A DNA stretch of 41,951 nucleotides from UBA1740 sp045587025 (lineage in GTDB: Bacteria; Bacillota; Clostridia; Oscillospirales; CAG-272), in contig JAZNBK010000043.1 of assembly GCA_045587025.1 (NCBI GenBank), positions 1 to 41,951 on the forward strand, read 5' to 3'. The translations under genes and the position numbers were made by a program. This document shows, in pieces, positions 16,766-25,683 of this stretch. The notes under the pieces were generated by a model, which was not told the DNA's origin, made no database searches, and was given only the letters and a program-made list of their open reading frames with translations. Position 1 is the first letter of the stretch; each line of letters starts with the position of its first letter.

Positions 16766-18119
16766 ATGCGTTTTTTTGTTCGCCTTTGTCTATAATCGGC
16801 GATAAGGGTTTTTGTGTTCTTTTTGCTCTCTTTATAATTTTTAAGGGAGCTTTTCCTTCAATAAAATCTTTAGTAATAATTATTTTTTTGATTTCCTTTT
16901 CAGAAGGGATATCGTACATAGGTTTTATCATTATATTTTCGAGGATGGAACGAAGTCCTCTTGCGCCGATTTCACGCTTTATCGCGAGCTTGGCTACCTC
17001 GTATAACGCTTCTTCCTCAAATTCAAGCTCTACGTTGTCAAGCTCAAAGAGTTTTTTGTATTGCTTGCAGAGAGAATTTTTTGGTTCTTTTAAAATCTTT
17101 ACAAGCGCTTCCTCGTCAAGATTGTCGAGAGAAACGATTATAGGCAAGCGCCCGACAAGCTCGGGAATGAGACCGTATTTTACGATATCGTGAGATATGG
17201 CTTCGTGATATACAGATGCCTTCTGCCTCTCCTTTTTGCCCTTTATCTCTCCTCCGAATCCTATCGTAGAGCCGCCCTGACGCTTTTCAATTATCTGTTG
17301 CAGTCCGTCGAACGCTCCGCCGCATATAAACAAAATGTTTTCGGTATTAATCTGGATAAATTCTTGGTTCGGGTGCTTTCTTCCGCCTTGAGGTGGAACG
17401 TTTGAAATCGTGCCCTCAAGAATTTTTAAACGCGCCTGCTGTACGCCCTCTCCTGATACGTCCCTCGTAATCGAGCGATTTTCGCCCTTGCGGGAAATCT
17501 TATCAATTTCGTCGATGTAGATTATACCTTTTTCTGCGAGCTCAATGTCGTAATCCGCCGCTTGAATTAAGCGCAAAAGGATATTTTCGACGTCCTCGCC
17601 TACGTAGCCCGCTTCTGTCAACGTGGTAGCGTCGGCAATTGCAAACGGCACTTTAAGAGTTTTTGCGAGGGTTTGCGCCAAATAGGTTTTTCCGACGCCT
17701 GTCGGACCTAACAAAAGAACGTTGCTCTTTTGAATTTCGACGTTGTCGTTTTCCTTCACTTCTTCCTTTGGCGTATTCTTTTTAACCTTTTTATCTTCCT
17801 TTTTGGGCTTGCTTAATATTCTCTTGTAGTGGTTATATACTGCAACCGAAAGAACGCGCTTTGCTTCATCCTGACCTATAACGTGCTCGTCTAAAATTTT
17901 CTTTATTTCTGCGGGCTTGGGCAGAGAATCAAAAGATAGGATTTCAGAATCGTGTTCGTAAACGTCGGGCATATGCGCTTCGATAAGCTCTACGCAAGCA
18001 GAAATACAGTTATCACAAATATAAGCTCCTGTAGGGGAGGGGATAAGAAACATTACTTCGTGCTCGTTTCGTCCGCAAAAAGAACAAAGAGGGGAGTTCT
18101 TGTTAGAATTGTTTGCCAT
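16764..18119 (-). CDS. clpX: ATP-dependent Clp protease ATP-binding subunit ClpX
   Basis: AAA+ unfoldase that feeds substrates to ClpP. The N-terminal zinc-binding domain has Cys12, Cys15, Cys35 and Cys38. Walker A GPTGVGKT is at 138-145, Walker B YIDEID and the pore-1 motif GYVGED follow, and GARGLRS forms sensor 2 near the C-terminus. At 451 residues it is somewhat longer than usual because of a lysine/glutamate-rich insert (about 104-130) between the zinc domain and the AAA core. AAAGAAAGG precedes the ATG. It lies 3' of clpP, separated by a terminator-like hairpin. Confidence 0.97.
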   Translation of the reverse strand: MANNSNKNSPLCSFCGRNEHEVMFLIPSPTGAYICDNCISACVELIEAHMPDVYEHDSEILSFDSLPKPAEIKKILDEHVIGQDEAKRVLSVAVYNHYKRILSKPKKEDKKVKKNTPKEEVKENDNVEIQKSNVLLLGPTGVGKTYLAQTLAKTLKVPFAIADATTLTEAGYVGEDVENILLRLIQAADYDIELAEKGIIYIDEIDKISRKGENRSITRDVSGEGVQQARLKILEGTISNVPPQGGRKHPNQEFIQINTENILFICGGAFDGLQQIIEKRQGGSTIGFGGEIKGKKERQKASVYHEAISHDIVKYGLIPELVGRLPIIVSLDNLDEEALVKILKEPKNSLCKQYKKLFELDNVELEFEEEALYEVAKLAIKREIGARGLRSILENIMIKPMYDIPSEKEIKKIIITKDFIEGKAPLKIIKRAKRTQKPLSPIIDKGEQKNA

Positions 18120-18152
18120 TTTTATACCTTTCTTTAGAGGTGAAATTTAAGT

Positions 18153-18186
18153 AAAATCGAGAGAACAAAAACGTGTGTTCTCTCGA
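18153..18186 (-). terminator. terminator-like hairpin between clpP and clpX
   Basis: On the minus strand TCGAGAGAACA (18186-18176) pairs with TGTTCTCTCGA (18167-18157) around an 8-base loop, followed by TTTTA. Lying inside the tig-clpP-clpX run, it probably lowers clpX transcription relative to clpP or protects the clpP 3' end. Confidence 0.7.
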
Positions 18187-18198
18187 CTGTATCAAACG

Positions 18199-18783
18199 TT
18201 AAATTCTTTTGTCTATTACTTTGTCGATAAGACCGTACTCGGCTGCTGCCTGCGCTGAGAGGAAATTATCTCTTTCGGTATCGCGGTCGATCGTTTCGAT
18301 AGGTTGACCTGTTCTTTCAGAGAGTATTTTATTGAGCTTTTCCCTTGTTTTGATAATGTGGTCTGCGTGGATTTTAATATCCGTGGCCTGACCTCTCGTA
18401 CCGCCAAGCGGCTGGTGAATCATTATTTCACTGTTAGGGAGAGCAAATCTTTTTCCCTTCGTTCCGGCAGCTAAAAGGAACGCGCCCATACTTGCCGCCA
18501 TACCGATACATATAGTAGAAACGTCACATTTTATGAAATTCATCGTGTCATATATTGCCAGACCGGCAGAAACAGAGCCGCCGGGGCTGTTGATATAGAA
18601 CGAAATGTCTTTATCAGGGTCTTGCGCCTCTAAGTACAACATCTGCGCGACGACAAGAGAAGCTGTCACGTCGTTTACCTCATCGGCAAGAAATATTATT
18701 CTGTCATTTAAAAGACGGGAATAAATGTCGTAGGAGCGTTCTCCTCTGTTAGTTTCCTGAATGACCATTGGGACAAGTGCCAT
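18199..18783 (-). CDS. clpP: ATP-dependent Clp protease proteolytic subunit ClpP
   Basis: Self-compartmentalised serine protease, 194 residues. The catalytic triad is Ser98 (GMAASMGA), His123 (MIHQPLGG) and Asp172 (TERDNF). The start at 18783 is chosen because GGAGGT lies four bases upstream and the product begins MALVPMVIQ as in the family. An in-frame ATG seven codons earlier lacks such a site. It lies between tig and clpX, a common order. Confidence 0.97.
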   Translation of the reverse strand: MALVPMVIQETNRGERSYDIYSRLLNDRIIFLADEVNDVTASLVVAQMLYLEAQDPDKDISFYINSPGGSVSAGLAIYDTMNFIKCDVSTICIGMAASMGAFLLAAGTKGKRFALPNSEIMIHQPLGGTRGQATDIKIHADHIIKTREKLNKILSERTGQPIETIDRDTERDNFLSAQAAAEYGLIDKVIDKRI

Positions 18784-18825
18784 AAGTACCTCCATAAAAT
18801 GCAAATTTTGCTTGAATTTGTCTGA

Positions 18826-20106
18826 TTATTTTACGTAAACTACCTTGCTCTTAACGAAATCCATAGCGCCCTTAACCTTGAGGTCCTCGGAAATACCCTT
18901 AGCGTCTACCATTGATTTAACCTGGTCAACAGGTACGTTGTACGCCTCGGAGATACGAGTGTATTCAGCCTCTATTTCTTCATCTGAAACCTCAATCTTT
19001 TCGAGTTCTGCTATCTTTTCGAGAGCAAGTCGAACCTTAACCTGCTTTTCTGCTTGAGGGCGGAGCTGAGCTCTAAGCATATCAAGGTTCATACCGGTAT
19101 ACTTAAAGTAGGTTGAAAGGTCCATGCCCTGCATTCTCAAGCGGTTGTCGTAGTCACGGAGATAGTTCTCGGTTTCTGCTACGAACATAGCTTCGGGAAT
19201 ATCGGCGTCAAGCTTTTCGATAAGAGTGTCTGCAAGCTTATTTTCAACTTCGATTTCCGCCTGTTTTGCGTTTCTATCCTGAATTTTTGCCTTAATATCG
19301 GCTTTATATTCATCAAGAGTGTTAAATTCAGATACGTCCTTTACGAATTCGTCGTCAAGCTCGGGCAATTCGTTTTTCTTAATAGCGTTAAGCTTCGTCT
19401 TAAAGACAGCCGCCTTGCCTGCGAGATTTTCTGCGTGATAATCCTTAGGGAAGGTTACGTTAACGTCGAACTCTTCGCCTATATTCTTTCCTGCGATCTG
19501 CTCTTCAAATCCGGGAATAAACTGACCGCTTCCGAGCTTGAGGTCGAAGCCCTCGCTTTTTCCACCGTCAAAAGCCACGCCGTCAACGTAACCGTCGAAG
19601 TCAATGTTGACGATATCGCTCATTTCAGCGGGACGGTCTGTAACGTCTATCGTTCTTGAGTTTCTCTCGCGAACGCGCTCGATTTCCTCGTCGATTTCTT
19701 TTTTAGTAACTCTTTTCGTCGTCTTGGTCAATTCAATGCCTGCATAGCCCTCGATTTTAACCTCCGGCTTTACGTATACCTTGGCGCTGAGCAAAACGCC
19801 GTTATCATCAATTGAAATAACGTCAAATTCAGGTCTGCCAACCATTTCAAGCTCGGACTCCTTGAGCGCTGCTTCAAATGCGTCGGGAATACATTCATTG
19901 ATAGCGTCCTCGTAGAACACGCCCTTGCCGTACATTTTTTCAATTACGCTTTTGGGCGCCTTTCCCTTTCTGAAGCCGGGAACGTTAATTTTCTTAACTT
20001 CCTTTGCGTACACCTTATTCACTGCGGCGTCAAATACGTCTTTTTCAACCGAAAATTCAAGAGTATAGAGATTCTTTTCGGTCAATTCCTTTTTCTTAAG
20101 GTTCAT
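18826..20106 (-). CDS. tig: trigger factor
   Basis: Ribosome-bound chaperone and peptidyl-prolyl isomerase acting on nascent chains, 426 residues. The ribosome-binding loop GFRKGKAPK is near residues 43-51. The FKBP-type domain (about 145-240) contains VNIDFDGYVDG and FIPGFEEQIAG. The helical C-terminal chaperone arms follow. ATG 20106 is chosen because GGAGG stands 10 bases upstream; the in-frame TTG further up would overlap that site. It is the first gene of the tig-clpP-clpX operon. Confidence 0.96.
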   Translation of the reverse strand: MNLKKKELTEKNLYTLEFSVEKDVFDAAVNKVYAKEVKKINVPGFRKGKAPKSVIEKMYGKGVFYEDAINECIPDAFEAALKESELEMVGRPEFDVISIDDNGVLLSAKVYVKPEVKIEGYAGIELTKTTKRVTKKEIDEEIERVRERNSRTIDVTDRPAEMSDIVNIDFDGYVDGVAFDGGKSEGFDLKLGSGQFIPGFEEQIAGKNIGEEFDVNVTFPKDYHAENLAGKAAVFKTKLNAIKKNELPELDDEFVKDVSEFNTLDEYKADIKAKIQDRNAKQAEIEVENKLADTLIEKLDADIPEAMFVAETENYLRDYDNRLRMQGMDLSTYFKYTGMNLDMLRAQLRPQAEKQVKVRLALEKIAELEKIEVSDEEIEAEYTRISEAYNVPVDQVKSMVDAKGISEDLKVKGAMDFVKSKVVYVK

Positions 20107-20159
20107 TGGTATTTCCTCCAAAAATATATAAAAAATTTATTTTAGACAAATCTCATATC

Positions 20160-20188
20160 ATTTTACCTCACAAACCTTATGTTGTCAA
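20160..20188 (-). promoter_or_regulatory. promoter of tig-clpP-clpX
   Basis: On the minus strand: TTGACA (20188-20183), a 17-base spacer, TAAAAT (20165-20160). A consensus -35 with a good -10 lies about 54 bases before tig. No CtsR- or HrcA-type operator is seen here, so heat-shock control by those repressors is not supported. Confidence 0.85.
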
Positions 20189-20262
20189 GATAAAATTTCC
20201 AAAAAAACGATATTTTCCTATAAAATTATATAAAATTATCCCTTTTTTAAGTAATATTAAAA

Positions 20263-20994
20263 TCAGTCGGGTAAAATTAACCGGGGCAGAAAATTAAGAT
20301 AATCTGCCGAAACTAAAACAAAATCAATTTCTTCATAGCTAACATATGCAGGCGCTGTGTAATTGCCGTGTATATGACCGAAATAGCAGCGCTTTACACC
20401 GTACGCCTTTAGTATGTCGATAAATTCCTTACACTCAAAGCCGTTCCAAAAAGGAGGGAAGTGCATAAAGGCGATTATTTCCTTTTCGGGAGATAAAGCT
20501 TTTAAGCTCATTGCGCTATCCAAGCTCATTCTTAATCTGATAGCTTCGCGCGCGACGATTTTTTTGTAATCGTTTTCCATTTTTGACTTATCATTTGCCT
20601 CGTCCTGATACCAACCGCGGCTTCCGCATAAAATGAAGTTCTCTATTTCAAACGCATTATTTTGCAGTATAGAAATTGTAGAAATATTGTTCGTTTTGAA
20701 AAAATCATTTATTTTAGCTTGAGTGGACCACCAAAAGTCGTGGTTACCCTTTATAAATATTTTTCTGCCCGGCAGAGAATCAATAAACGTCAGATCAGAT
20801 TGCGCCTCTTTTAAGGTCAGAGCCCAGGAAATATCTCCGGGAATCATTACCGTATCGTCTTTTTCTATAACGGCTCGCCAATTTTTTTCAATTTTTCCCA
20901 TATAATCGCACCAACGGCGTCCAAACACTTCCATTGATTTATCAGTGCTTGCCAAGGTAGATAAATGAAGGTCACCTATAACGAATAAAGACAT
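20263..20994 (-). CDS. calcineurin-like metallophosphoesterase
   Basis: A 243-residue phosphoesterase with the full set of two-metal motifs: GDLH (Asp8, His10), GDISW (Asp54), GNHD (83-86), HFPP and GHIHG. It belongs to the bacterial group of small cytoplasmic phosphohydrolases; the substrate is unknown. GGAG lies 10 bases before the ATG. It stands alone, divergent from the DUF1540 gene. Confidence 0.85.
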   Translation of the reverse strand: MSLFVIGDLHLSTLASTDKSMEVFGRRWCDYMGKIEKNWRAVIEKDDTVMIPGDISWALTLKEAQSDLTFIDSLPGRKIFIKGNHDFWWSTQAKINDFFKTNNISTISILQNNAFEIENFILCGSRGWYQDEANDKSKMENDYKKIVAREAIRLRMSLDSAMSLKALSPEKEIIAFMHFPPFWNGFECKEFIDILKAYGVKRCYFGHIHGNYTAPAYVSYEEIDFVLVSADYLNFLPRLILPD

Positions 20995-21047
20995 ACAAAA
21001 CTCCGAATTAATGAATATTTAAGCGTTTTTTTGTTAGACTAATAACA

Positions 21048-21060
21048 GTTCATAATGAAC
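21048..21060. repeat. 13-base palindrome in a divergent intergenic region
   Basis: GTTCATAATGAAC is a perfect dyad with a single central base. It lies in the 92-base gap between the metallophosphoesterase and DUF1540 genes, where promoter elements for either would lie. It is operator-like; no regulator is assigned. Confidence 0.35.
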
Positions 21061-21086
21061 AAAACAAAAAAAGTGAGGAAAATGTT

Positions 21087-21278
21087 ATGCAGGAAGAAAA
21101 GAACGCAACAGGAAAGCATATAAAGGGCATCAATTGCGACGTGAGCAATTGTATGTACCACGGACTCGCAAATTCTTGTCACGCAGAATGTATCGCAGTA
21201 GGCCCGAGCTATGCGCAGAGCAGTAGTGAAACCGTATGCGCTACCTTTAAGCCAAAAGAGGATGCGGAAAACAAGTAA
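21087..21278 (+). CDS. DUF1540 domain-containing protein
   Basis: A 63-residue cysteine-rich peptide with Cys17, Cys22, Cys31, Cys35 and Cys51 and the DUF1540 pattern INCDVSNCMYH...CHAECI. The spacing suggests a small metal-binding fold. The family is widespread in spore-forming Firmicutes, and its role is not established. The start has GTGAGGAAAATGTT upstream. It is monocistronic and convergent with thrC. Confidence 0.85.
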   Translation: MQEEKNATGKHIKGINCDVSNCMYHGLANSCHAECIAVGPSYAQSSSETVCATFKPKEDAENK

Positions 21279-21283
21279 ACCCA

Positions 21284-21303
21284 CGTCTGCCGTACGGCAG
21301 ACG
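21284..21303. terminator. 20-base palindrome between DUF1540 and thrC
   Basis: CGTCTGCCGTACGGCAGACG is a perfect 20-base palindrome six bases after the DUF1540 stop and just past the thrC stop on the other strand. Position fits a bidirectional transcript end. Neither side has a convincing T-run and the hairpin loop would be minimal, so it may instead stabilise 3' ends or bind a protein. Confidence 0.45.
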
Positions 21304-21314
21304 GTACATATAAA

Positions 21315-22799
21315 TTATTTGTCAGCAAACTGAAGGACGGTATCCTTCATTTCGCAAGGATGGCAAACGGAATCGAAGCGCACCTTTCTTTCTCCGATTT
21401 TATTGAGGGGCGCAGGTATTGGCGCTGATGTGAGCTTTGAAAGCTCGTCTAAAGCCAAAAGCTCGTCGGTGGGAGCTTTGCCGCTCACTGCCGTATAAAC
21501 GTCGCTTGCAAATTTGAAAGGACTTGCAGTAGAGGCAAGAATTATTTTCTTGCTTCCGCCCTCAAGCTTTGAGAACTGTAACGCGCAATGATAGCCGACA
21601 GCCGTATGAGTATCTATTAAATAGTTATGATTTTTAAAGGTGTCACAGATGGTTTTCTTCGTGTTTTCCTCGTCACAGAAGTAACCGCAGAAATGCTCCT
21701 TGATTTTTTTGAAATCTTCCTCTGCTAACGTATATCTGCCATATTCTTTCAGGTCGCTCATGTATTTTGCGGTTTTTTCGCTTCCGCATACCAAGTAGAT
21801 AAGGCGTTCAAGGTTGCTTGAAATAAGGATGTCCATTGAAGGAGATATAGTTGTAAAGAACTTTCTGTTTCGGTCGTATGTGCCTGTCTCCAAAAAATCA
21901 GTTAAAATGTTATTTTTGTTAGAAGCGCAGACGAGCTTATCTATCGGGAGCTTCATCATTTTTGCGATGTATCCGGCAAAAATATTGCCGAAATTTCCGG
22001 TAGGAACACAGATATCAACCTTTTCACCCAAAGCTATTTCCTTATTCTTTACCATATCGCAGTAAGCCGAAATATAGTAGACGACCTGAGGAACGAGACG
22101 TCCCCAGTTGATAGAGTTAGCGCTTGATAGGAAGGTATTGTTTTCGTTCAATATTTTACCGAATTCTATATCTGAAAAAATTGCCTTAACGCCGTTTTGC
22201 GCGTCGTCAAAGTTTCCGTGAATAGCGCAGACATCTACGTTTTCGCCCTCCTGCGTCGCCATTTGCAGCTTCTGAACTCGGCTAACGCCGTTTTGAGGAT
22301 AAAAAACCTTTATTTTGATGCCTTCAACGTCACGGTATCCTTCAAGAGCCGCCTTTCCCGTATCTCCCGACGTAGCTACGAGAATGAGCGCTGTTCTTTT
22401 TTCTTCCGTCTTTTTGAGCGCGCGGGAAAGGAGACGGGGCATAATCTGCAGAGCCATATCCTTAAAAGCGCAGGTAGGACCGTGCCATAATTCGAGTGAA
22501 TATACCTTGTCGTCAATTTGTTTTAGCGGGGCAGGGCCGCCGGGGAATTTAGCTTCAGAATAGGCGAGCTCGCAATCAGAGAGAAGCTCCTCGTAGGTGT
22601 ATTCAGAAAGAAATTTTCCCATGATATAAGCCGCTTTTTCAGGATATGATTTCTCCTGAAGCATAATCAGTTCGTTTTCCGTCAATTCGGGTATTTCCAT
22701 AGGCATATAAAGACCGCCGTCAGGAGCGAGGCCGTTTTTTATCGCGACAGCCGAAGATACGTATTCTTGGTTTAAACTTCTTGTGCTTTTGTAATTCAT
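21315..22799 (-). CDS. thrC: threonine synthase
   Basis: PLP enzyme converting O-phosphohomoserine to threonine, the last step of threonine synthesis. The lysine that holds PLP is Lys113 in HGPTCAFKD. The PLP-phosphate loop region ATSGDTGKAA and the N-terminal RSLN/DGGLYMP segments match the long (about 490-residue) ThrC class. GAGGGAC precedes the ATG. It is the last gene of the apgM-lepB-rbgA-rnhB-yraN-dipeptidase-thrC run; the first gene of that run may supply the preceding step. Confidence 0.96.
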   Translation of the reverse strand: MNYKSTRSLNQEYVSSAVAIKNGLAPDGGLYMPMEIPELTENELIMLQEKSYPEKAAYIMGKFLSEYTYEELLSDCELAYSEAKFPGGPAPLKQIDDKVYSLELWHGPTCAFKDMALQIMPRLLSRALKKTEEKRTALILVATSGDTGKAALEGYRDVEGIKIKVFYPQNGVSRVQKLQMATQEGENVDVCAIHGNFDDAQNGVKAIFSDIEFGKILNENNTFLSSANSINWGRLVPQVVYYISAYCDMVKNKEIALGEKVDICVPTGNFGNIFAGYIAKMMKLPIDKLVCASNKNNILTDFLETGTYDRNRKFFTTISPSMDILISSNLERLIYLVCGSEKTAKYMSDLKEYGRYTLAEEDFKKIKEHFCGYFCDEENTKKTICDTFKNHNYLIDTHTAVGYHCALQFSKLEGGSKKIILASTASPFKFASDVYTAVSGKAPTDELLALDELSKLTSAPIPAPLNKIGERKVRFDSVCHPCEMKDTVLQFADK

Positions 22800-22821
22800 T
22801 TTGTGTCCCTCGTTTAAAGAT

Positions 22822-23715
22822 TTATATAGGTAAATTTATATTTTTTTCAACAAAATTATTTGCGTTGCTATAAAATATTTTATCTATGAGCTGTTCGTTA
22901 TAGCCAAGCCGAATAAGCTCGTTTTTTAAGGTATATATCATCGAAATATCGGAAATTTCGATAGGCGTTTCGTCTATTCCGTCAAAATCACATCCAAGAC
23001 AGACGGTATTTTCGCCTCCGATAGAAAGGTAATGCTCGATATGACGTATAACGTCACTTATATGCGCATCCCCTTCGCAAAGGTGGATAGGCGCAAAGCT
23101 TATTCCGACGATTCCGCCGACGGACTTTATATCTAAAAAATCACTGTCGGTGAGATTCCTTTTGTGAGGATAAATGTTATAAGAATTTGAATGAGTGGCG
23201 ATATATGGCTTTTTTATTTTTTGTGATAACAGATTTACTTCTCGTATAGTGTTTACAGAGGCGTGAGAAACGTCGGGCACTATTCCCAATTTAAAGCAGG
23301 AGAGAAGAACTTTCTTTCCAAAATCGGTCAGACCTTTTTCCGTATCGTATGCGCCGCCTATTATAGAGTCGCCCCGCCAGACGAGAGTAAGTATTCTGAC
23401 TCCGCTTTCGTATAGAGCAGAGAGCCGTTCTATCTTTCCGTTAAGCAGTCGCGCGTCCTCTGCCGAAAAGCAGTAATTCATATTTTTCAAATTAAAATTG
23501 CTCGTATTTTCTATGAAGCGTTTTCTGATTAGAAAAAAATCATTATAAGCTTCCTCGTTATCCTTATCGTAATCGCTCCAGATAGCAAAAAACTGACGGT
23601 AATCGGAAAAGCTTTTCAGCTTATCGCAGGAAATATGTAGCCGTGAATCTGAAAAATCGGTGTCAAGTGAAAAAATTCTATATGGGGTATCGGCGTGCAT
23701 ATCGTATAAGCGCAT
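22822..23715 (-). CDS. membrane dipeptidase family (peptidase M19) protein
   Basis: A 297-residue M19-type metallodipeptidase, relatives of which split dipeptides (including D-containing ones). His7 and Asp9 in DMHADT are the N-terminal metal ligands. PDVSHAS and ATHSNSYNIYPHKRNLTD carry further ligands, and GCDFDGID is near the C-terminus. There is no signal peptide, so it is cytoplasmic. GAGGAG lies 11 bases before the start, and the M19 HxD motif excludes a later start. It sits 22 bases upstream of thrC. Confidence 0.88.
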   Translation of the reverse strand: MRLYDMHADTPYRIFSLDTDFSDSRLHISCDKLKSFSDYRQFFAIWSDYDKDNEEAYNDFFLIRKRFIENTSNFNLKNMNYCFSAEDARLLNGKIERLSALYESGVRILTLVWRGDSIIGGAYDTEKGLTDFGKKVLLSCFKLGIVPDVSHASVNTIREVNLLSQKIKKPYIATHSNSYNIYPHKRNLTDSDFLDIKSVGGIVGISFAPIHLCEGDAHISDVIRHIEHYLSIGGENTVCLGCDFDGIDETPIEISDISMIYTLKNELIRLGYNEQLIDKIFYSNANNFVEKNINLPI

Positions 23716-23774
23716 AATAAAATATACTCCTCAAAAAAAGTTTCATTTTATATCGATATTCAAAAAAAATATAT

Positions 23775-24197
23775 TTATGCTCTGAAAGCGTCTTTTATAT
23801 GATGTATTTCATCTAAGCAGAGCTTTCCTTTTTTTGTTTCGGAAAGAAAAACTTCAATTACGTCGAAGCGAATTTCTTTTGATACCTTATGCGTAGCGAG
23901 ATATATCTTTGCGCCCGCTATCAAATTTTTCTTTTTGTAGTAATTTACTGCGTCGGCAGGTCTGCCATATTTTTTTATCATTTTTTCGTTGGTTTTTCTG
24001 GATTTAACCTCACAGAAAACGAAAAAATCTTTGTTTTGTGCAATAATATCTATCTCCTTGCCGTATGAAGAAAAATTTCGCTTTATAATTTTGTAGCCGC
24101 GCGCCCTCAAAAATCGTGCCGCTTTCTTCTCGCCGAAAATTCCCGTTTTCAAATGGGCGGGCAATCGTTTTTTATTAAAGAAGCTTGAAAAAATCAT
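23775..24197 (-). CDS. yraN: YraN family (UPF0102) nuclease-fold protein
   Basis: A 140-residue UPF0102 protein with a RecB/restriction-endonuclease-like core: GEKKAARFLRARGY, then GKEIDIIA (Asp) and FCEVKSRK (the ExK motif). Its biochemical role is not settled. It begins one base after the rnhB stop, reproducing the rnhB-yraN neighbourhood common in Firmicutes. Confidence 0.92.
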   Translation of the reverse strand: MIFSSFFNKKRLPAHLKTGIFGEKKAARFLRARGYKIIKRNFSSYGKEIDIIAQNKDFFVFCEVKSRKTNEKMIKKYGRPADAVNYYKKKNLIAGAKIYLATHKVSKEIRFDVIEVFLSETKKGKLCLDEIHHIKDAFRA

Positions 24198-24198
24198 A

Positions 24199-24798
24199 TC
24201 AGTCGTTAAGAAACTTTAAAAAAGATTTTCTGTGAATTTCACAAGGGCCGTATTTTCTCACGGCATCCATATGCTCCTTCGTGGAATATCCTTTATGCTT
24301 GGCAAAATTATATTCAGGGTATTTTATCGCATCCTCAAGACAAAGACGGTCTCTCGTTACCTTTGCAAGAATACTTGCGGCAGAAATAGAAGCCGAGACG
24401 GAATCCCCCTTTATAATTGTTTTCGTGGGGATATCGAAGCCCCTCGCTATGTTTCCGTCAATTAAGGCGAAGTCAGCTTTTGGATTTAGCTTTTCTAATG
24501 CGCGGCGCATTGCGAGCATAGTAGCGTTTAAAATATTCAGCTCGTCTATTTCTTGTGGCGAAGCCATGCCTATTCCGTAGCTTATAGCAGATTTTATAAT
24601 GACGTCATAGAGCAATTCGCGCTTCTTTTCCGTGATTTTTTTAGAGTCGTTTAAGTCGGGAATAACGATATCGTCGGGGAGAATACAAGCGGCAGCGACA
24701 ACGGGACCTGACAGAGGGCCTCTGCCCGCCTCGTCGATTCCGCATATAAAACGGTAACCCTGTCGGCGATAGGTTTTTTCAAATTCAAAATCAGGCAT
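24199..24798 (-). CDS. rnhB: ribonuclease HII
   Basis: Cleaves RNA in RNA-DNA hybrids and at single ribonucleotides in DNA. The signature GIDEAGRGPLSGPVV has Asp22 and Glu23, and further catalytic acidic residues lie in ALIDGN and in the ILAKVTRDR region. ATG 24798 (199 residues) is chosen because GGAG stands eight bases upstream. An in-frame ATG five codons earlier has no site. The start overlaps the rbgA stop by eight bases. Confidence 0.95.
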   Translation of the reverse strand: MPDFEFEKTYRRQGYRFICGIDEAGRGPLSGPVVAAACILPDDIVIPDLNDSKKITEKKRELLYDVIIKSAISYGIGMASPQEIDELNILNATMLAMRRALEKLNPKADFALIDGNIARGFDIPTKTIIKGDSVSASISAASILAKVTRDRLCLEDAIKYPEYNFAKHKGYSTKEHMDAVRKYGPCEIHRKSFLKFLND

Positions 24799-25672
24799 TG
24801 TTTTTCTCCGCATCTTTCGGTTTTTCGAGAGTTATTCTTCCGATAGAGCAATTTCTGAATTCATTTAAAAGCATTTCGGCGGTTCTTCTCGAATTTACGA
24901 CGCCTCCGCTCATAATAAGCCCGCGTTTTCTTCCTATCGCCTCGAAAATGTCGTATGCGTCGAGTGAAAGGACATCGTCGTTCAGCTTATATCTTGATAT
25001 CAGAAGCTGAGGGTACATATCTCTTAATCTCGCGCATAAGAGCATAGCAATTTCCTCAATATCTAATATTTGGTCTTTAATTGCTCCTGTAATTGCAAGA
25101 TTTTCGCCGACGGTCTGATCTTCAAATTTGGGCCACAAAATTCCCGGCATATCCATAAGGTCAAATCCGAGATCCGTGCCTACCCACTGTTTATCGAGCG
25201 TTACTCCGGGGCGGTTTTCCACCTTTGCCTTTTTACTGTCGGAAAGGCGGTTTATCAGTGAAGATTTTCCTACGTTCGGGATGCCTACTATCATTGCGCG
25301 GAGCTTTTTACCGAGCATACCCTTGTCCTTATATCTTTCGATTTTTGCTGAGAGCAGGGACTTTATGGCTGATGGAATTTTGTCTATGCCTTTTCCGCTC
25401 AGACAGTCAATCATTATGCAGGCGTTTTTTGCGTTAGTGAAATAATTGCGCCATTCTTCGTTCATAACGGGGTCGGATAAGTCCGCTTTGTTTAAAACGG
25501 TAAGTAATGGCTTTTCGCCTATTATTTTTCTTATTTCGGGATTTTGTGAGCTATACGGTATACGCGCGTCGAGAATTTCAATTACGATATCGACCTGACT
25601 TAGATTTTCTTTTATAAGTCGGCGCGTTTTCGCCATATGACCGGGGAACCACTGTATTACGTCAGAGGGCAT
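24791..25672 (-). CDS. ylqF: ribosome biogenesis GTPase RbgA (YlqF)
   Basis: Circularly permuted GTPase needed for late 50S subunit maturation. The motif order is G4 NKAD (61-64), G1 GIPNVGKS (130-137), G3 DMPG (174-177), with the N-terminal QWFPGHMAK typical of YlqF and a C-terminal RNA-binding region. 293 residues is the family's usual length. The gene starts 11 bases after lepB. Confidence 0.96.
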   Translation of the reverse strand: MPSDVIQWFPGHMAKTRRLIKENLSQVDIVIEILDARIPYSSQNPEIRKIIGEKPLLTVLNKADLSDPVMNEEWRNYFTNAKNACIMIDCLSGKGIDKIPSAIKSLLSAKIERYKDKGMLGKKLRAMIVGIPNVGKSSLINRLSDSKKAKVENRPGVTLDKQWVGTDLGFDLMDMPGILWPKFEDQTVGENLAITGAIKDQILDIEEIAMLLCARLRDMYPQLLISRYKLNDDVLSLDAYDIFEAIGRKRGLIMSGGVVNSRRTAEMLLNEFRNCSIGRITLEKPKDAEKNNA

Positions 25673-25683
25673 ATGAAACTCCT

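Noticed and set aside
20106..20297. 63-codon plus-strand ORF opposite the tig promoter
   Set aside because: It lies across the minus-strand tig promoter and 5' UTR, with AT-rich low-complexity content and no ribosome binding site.
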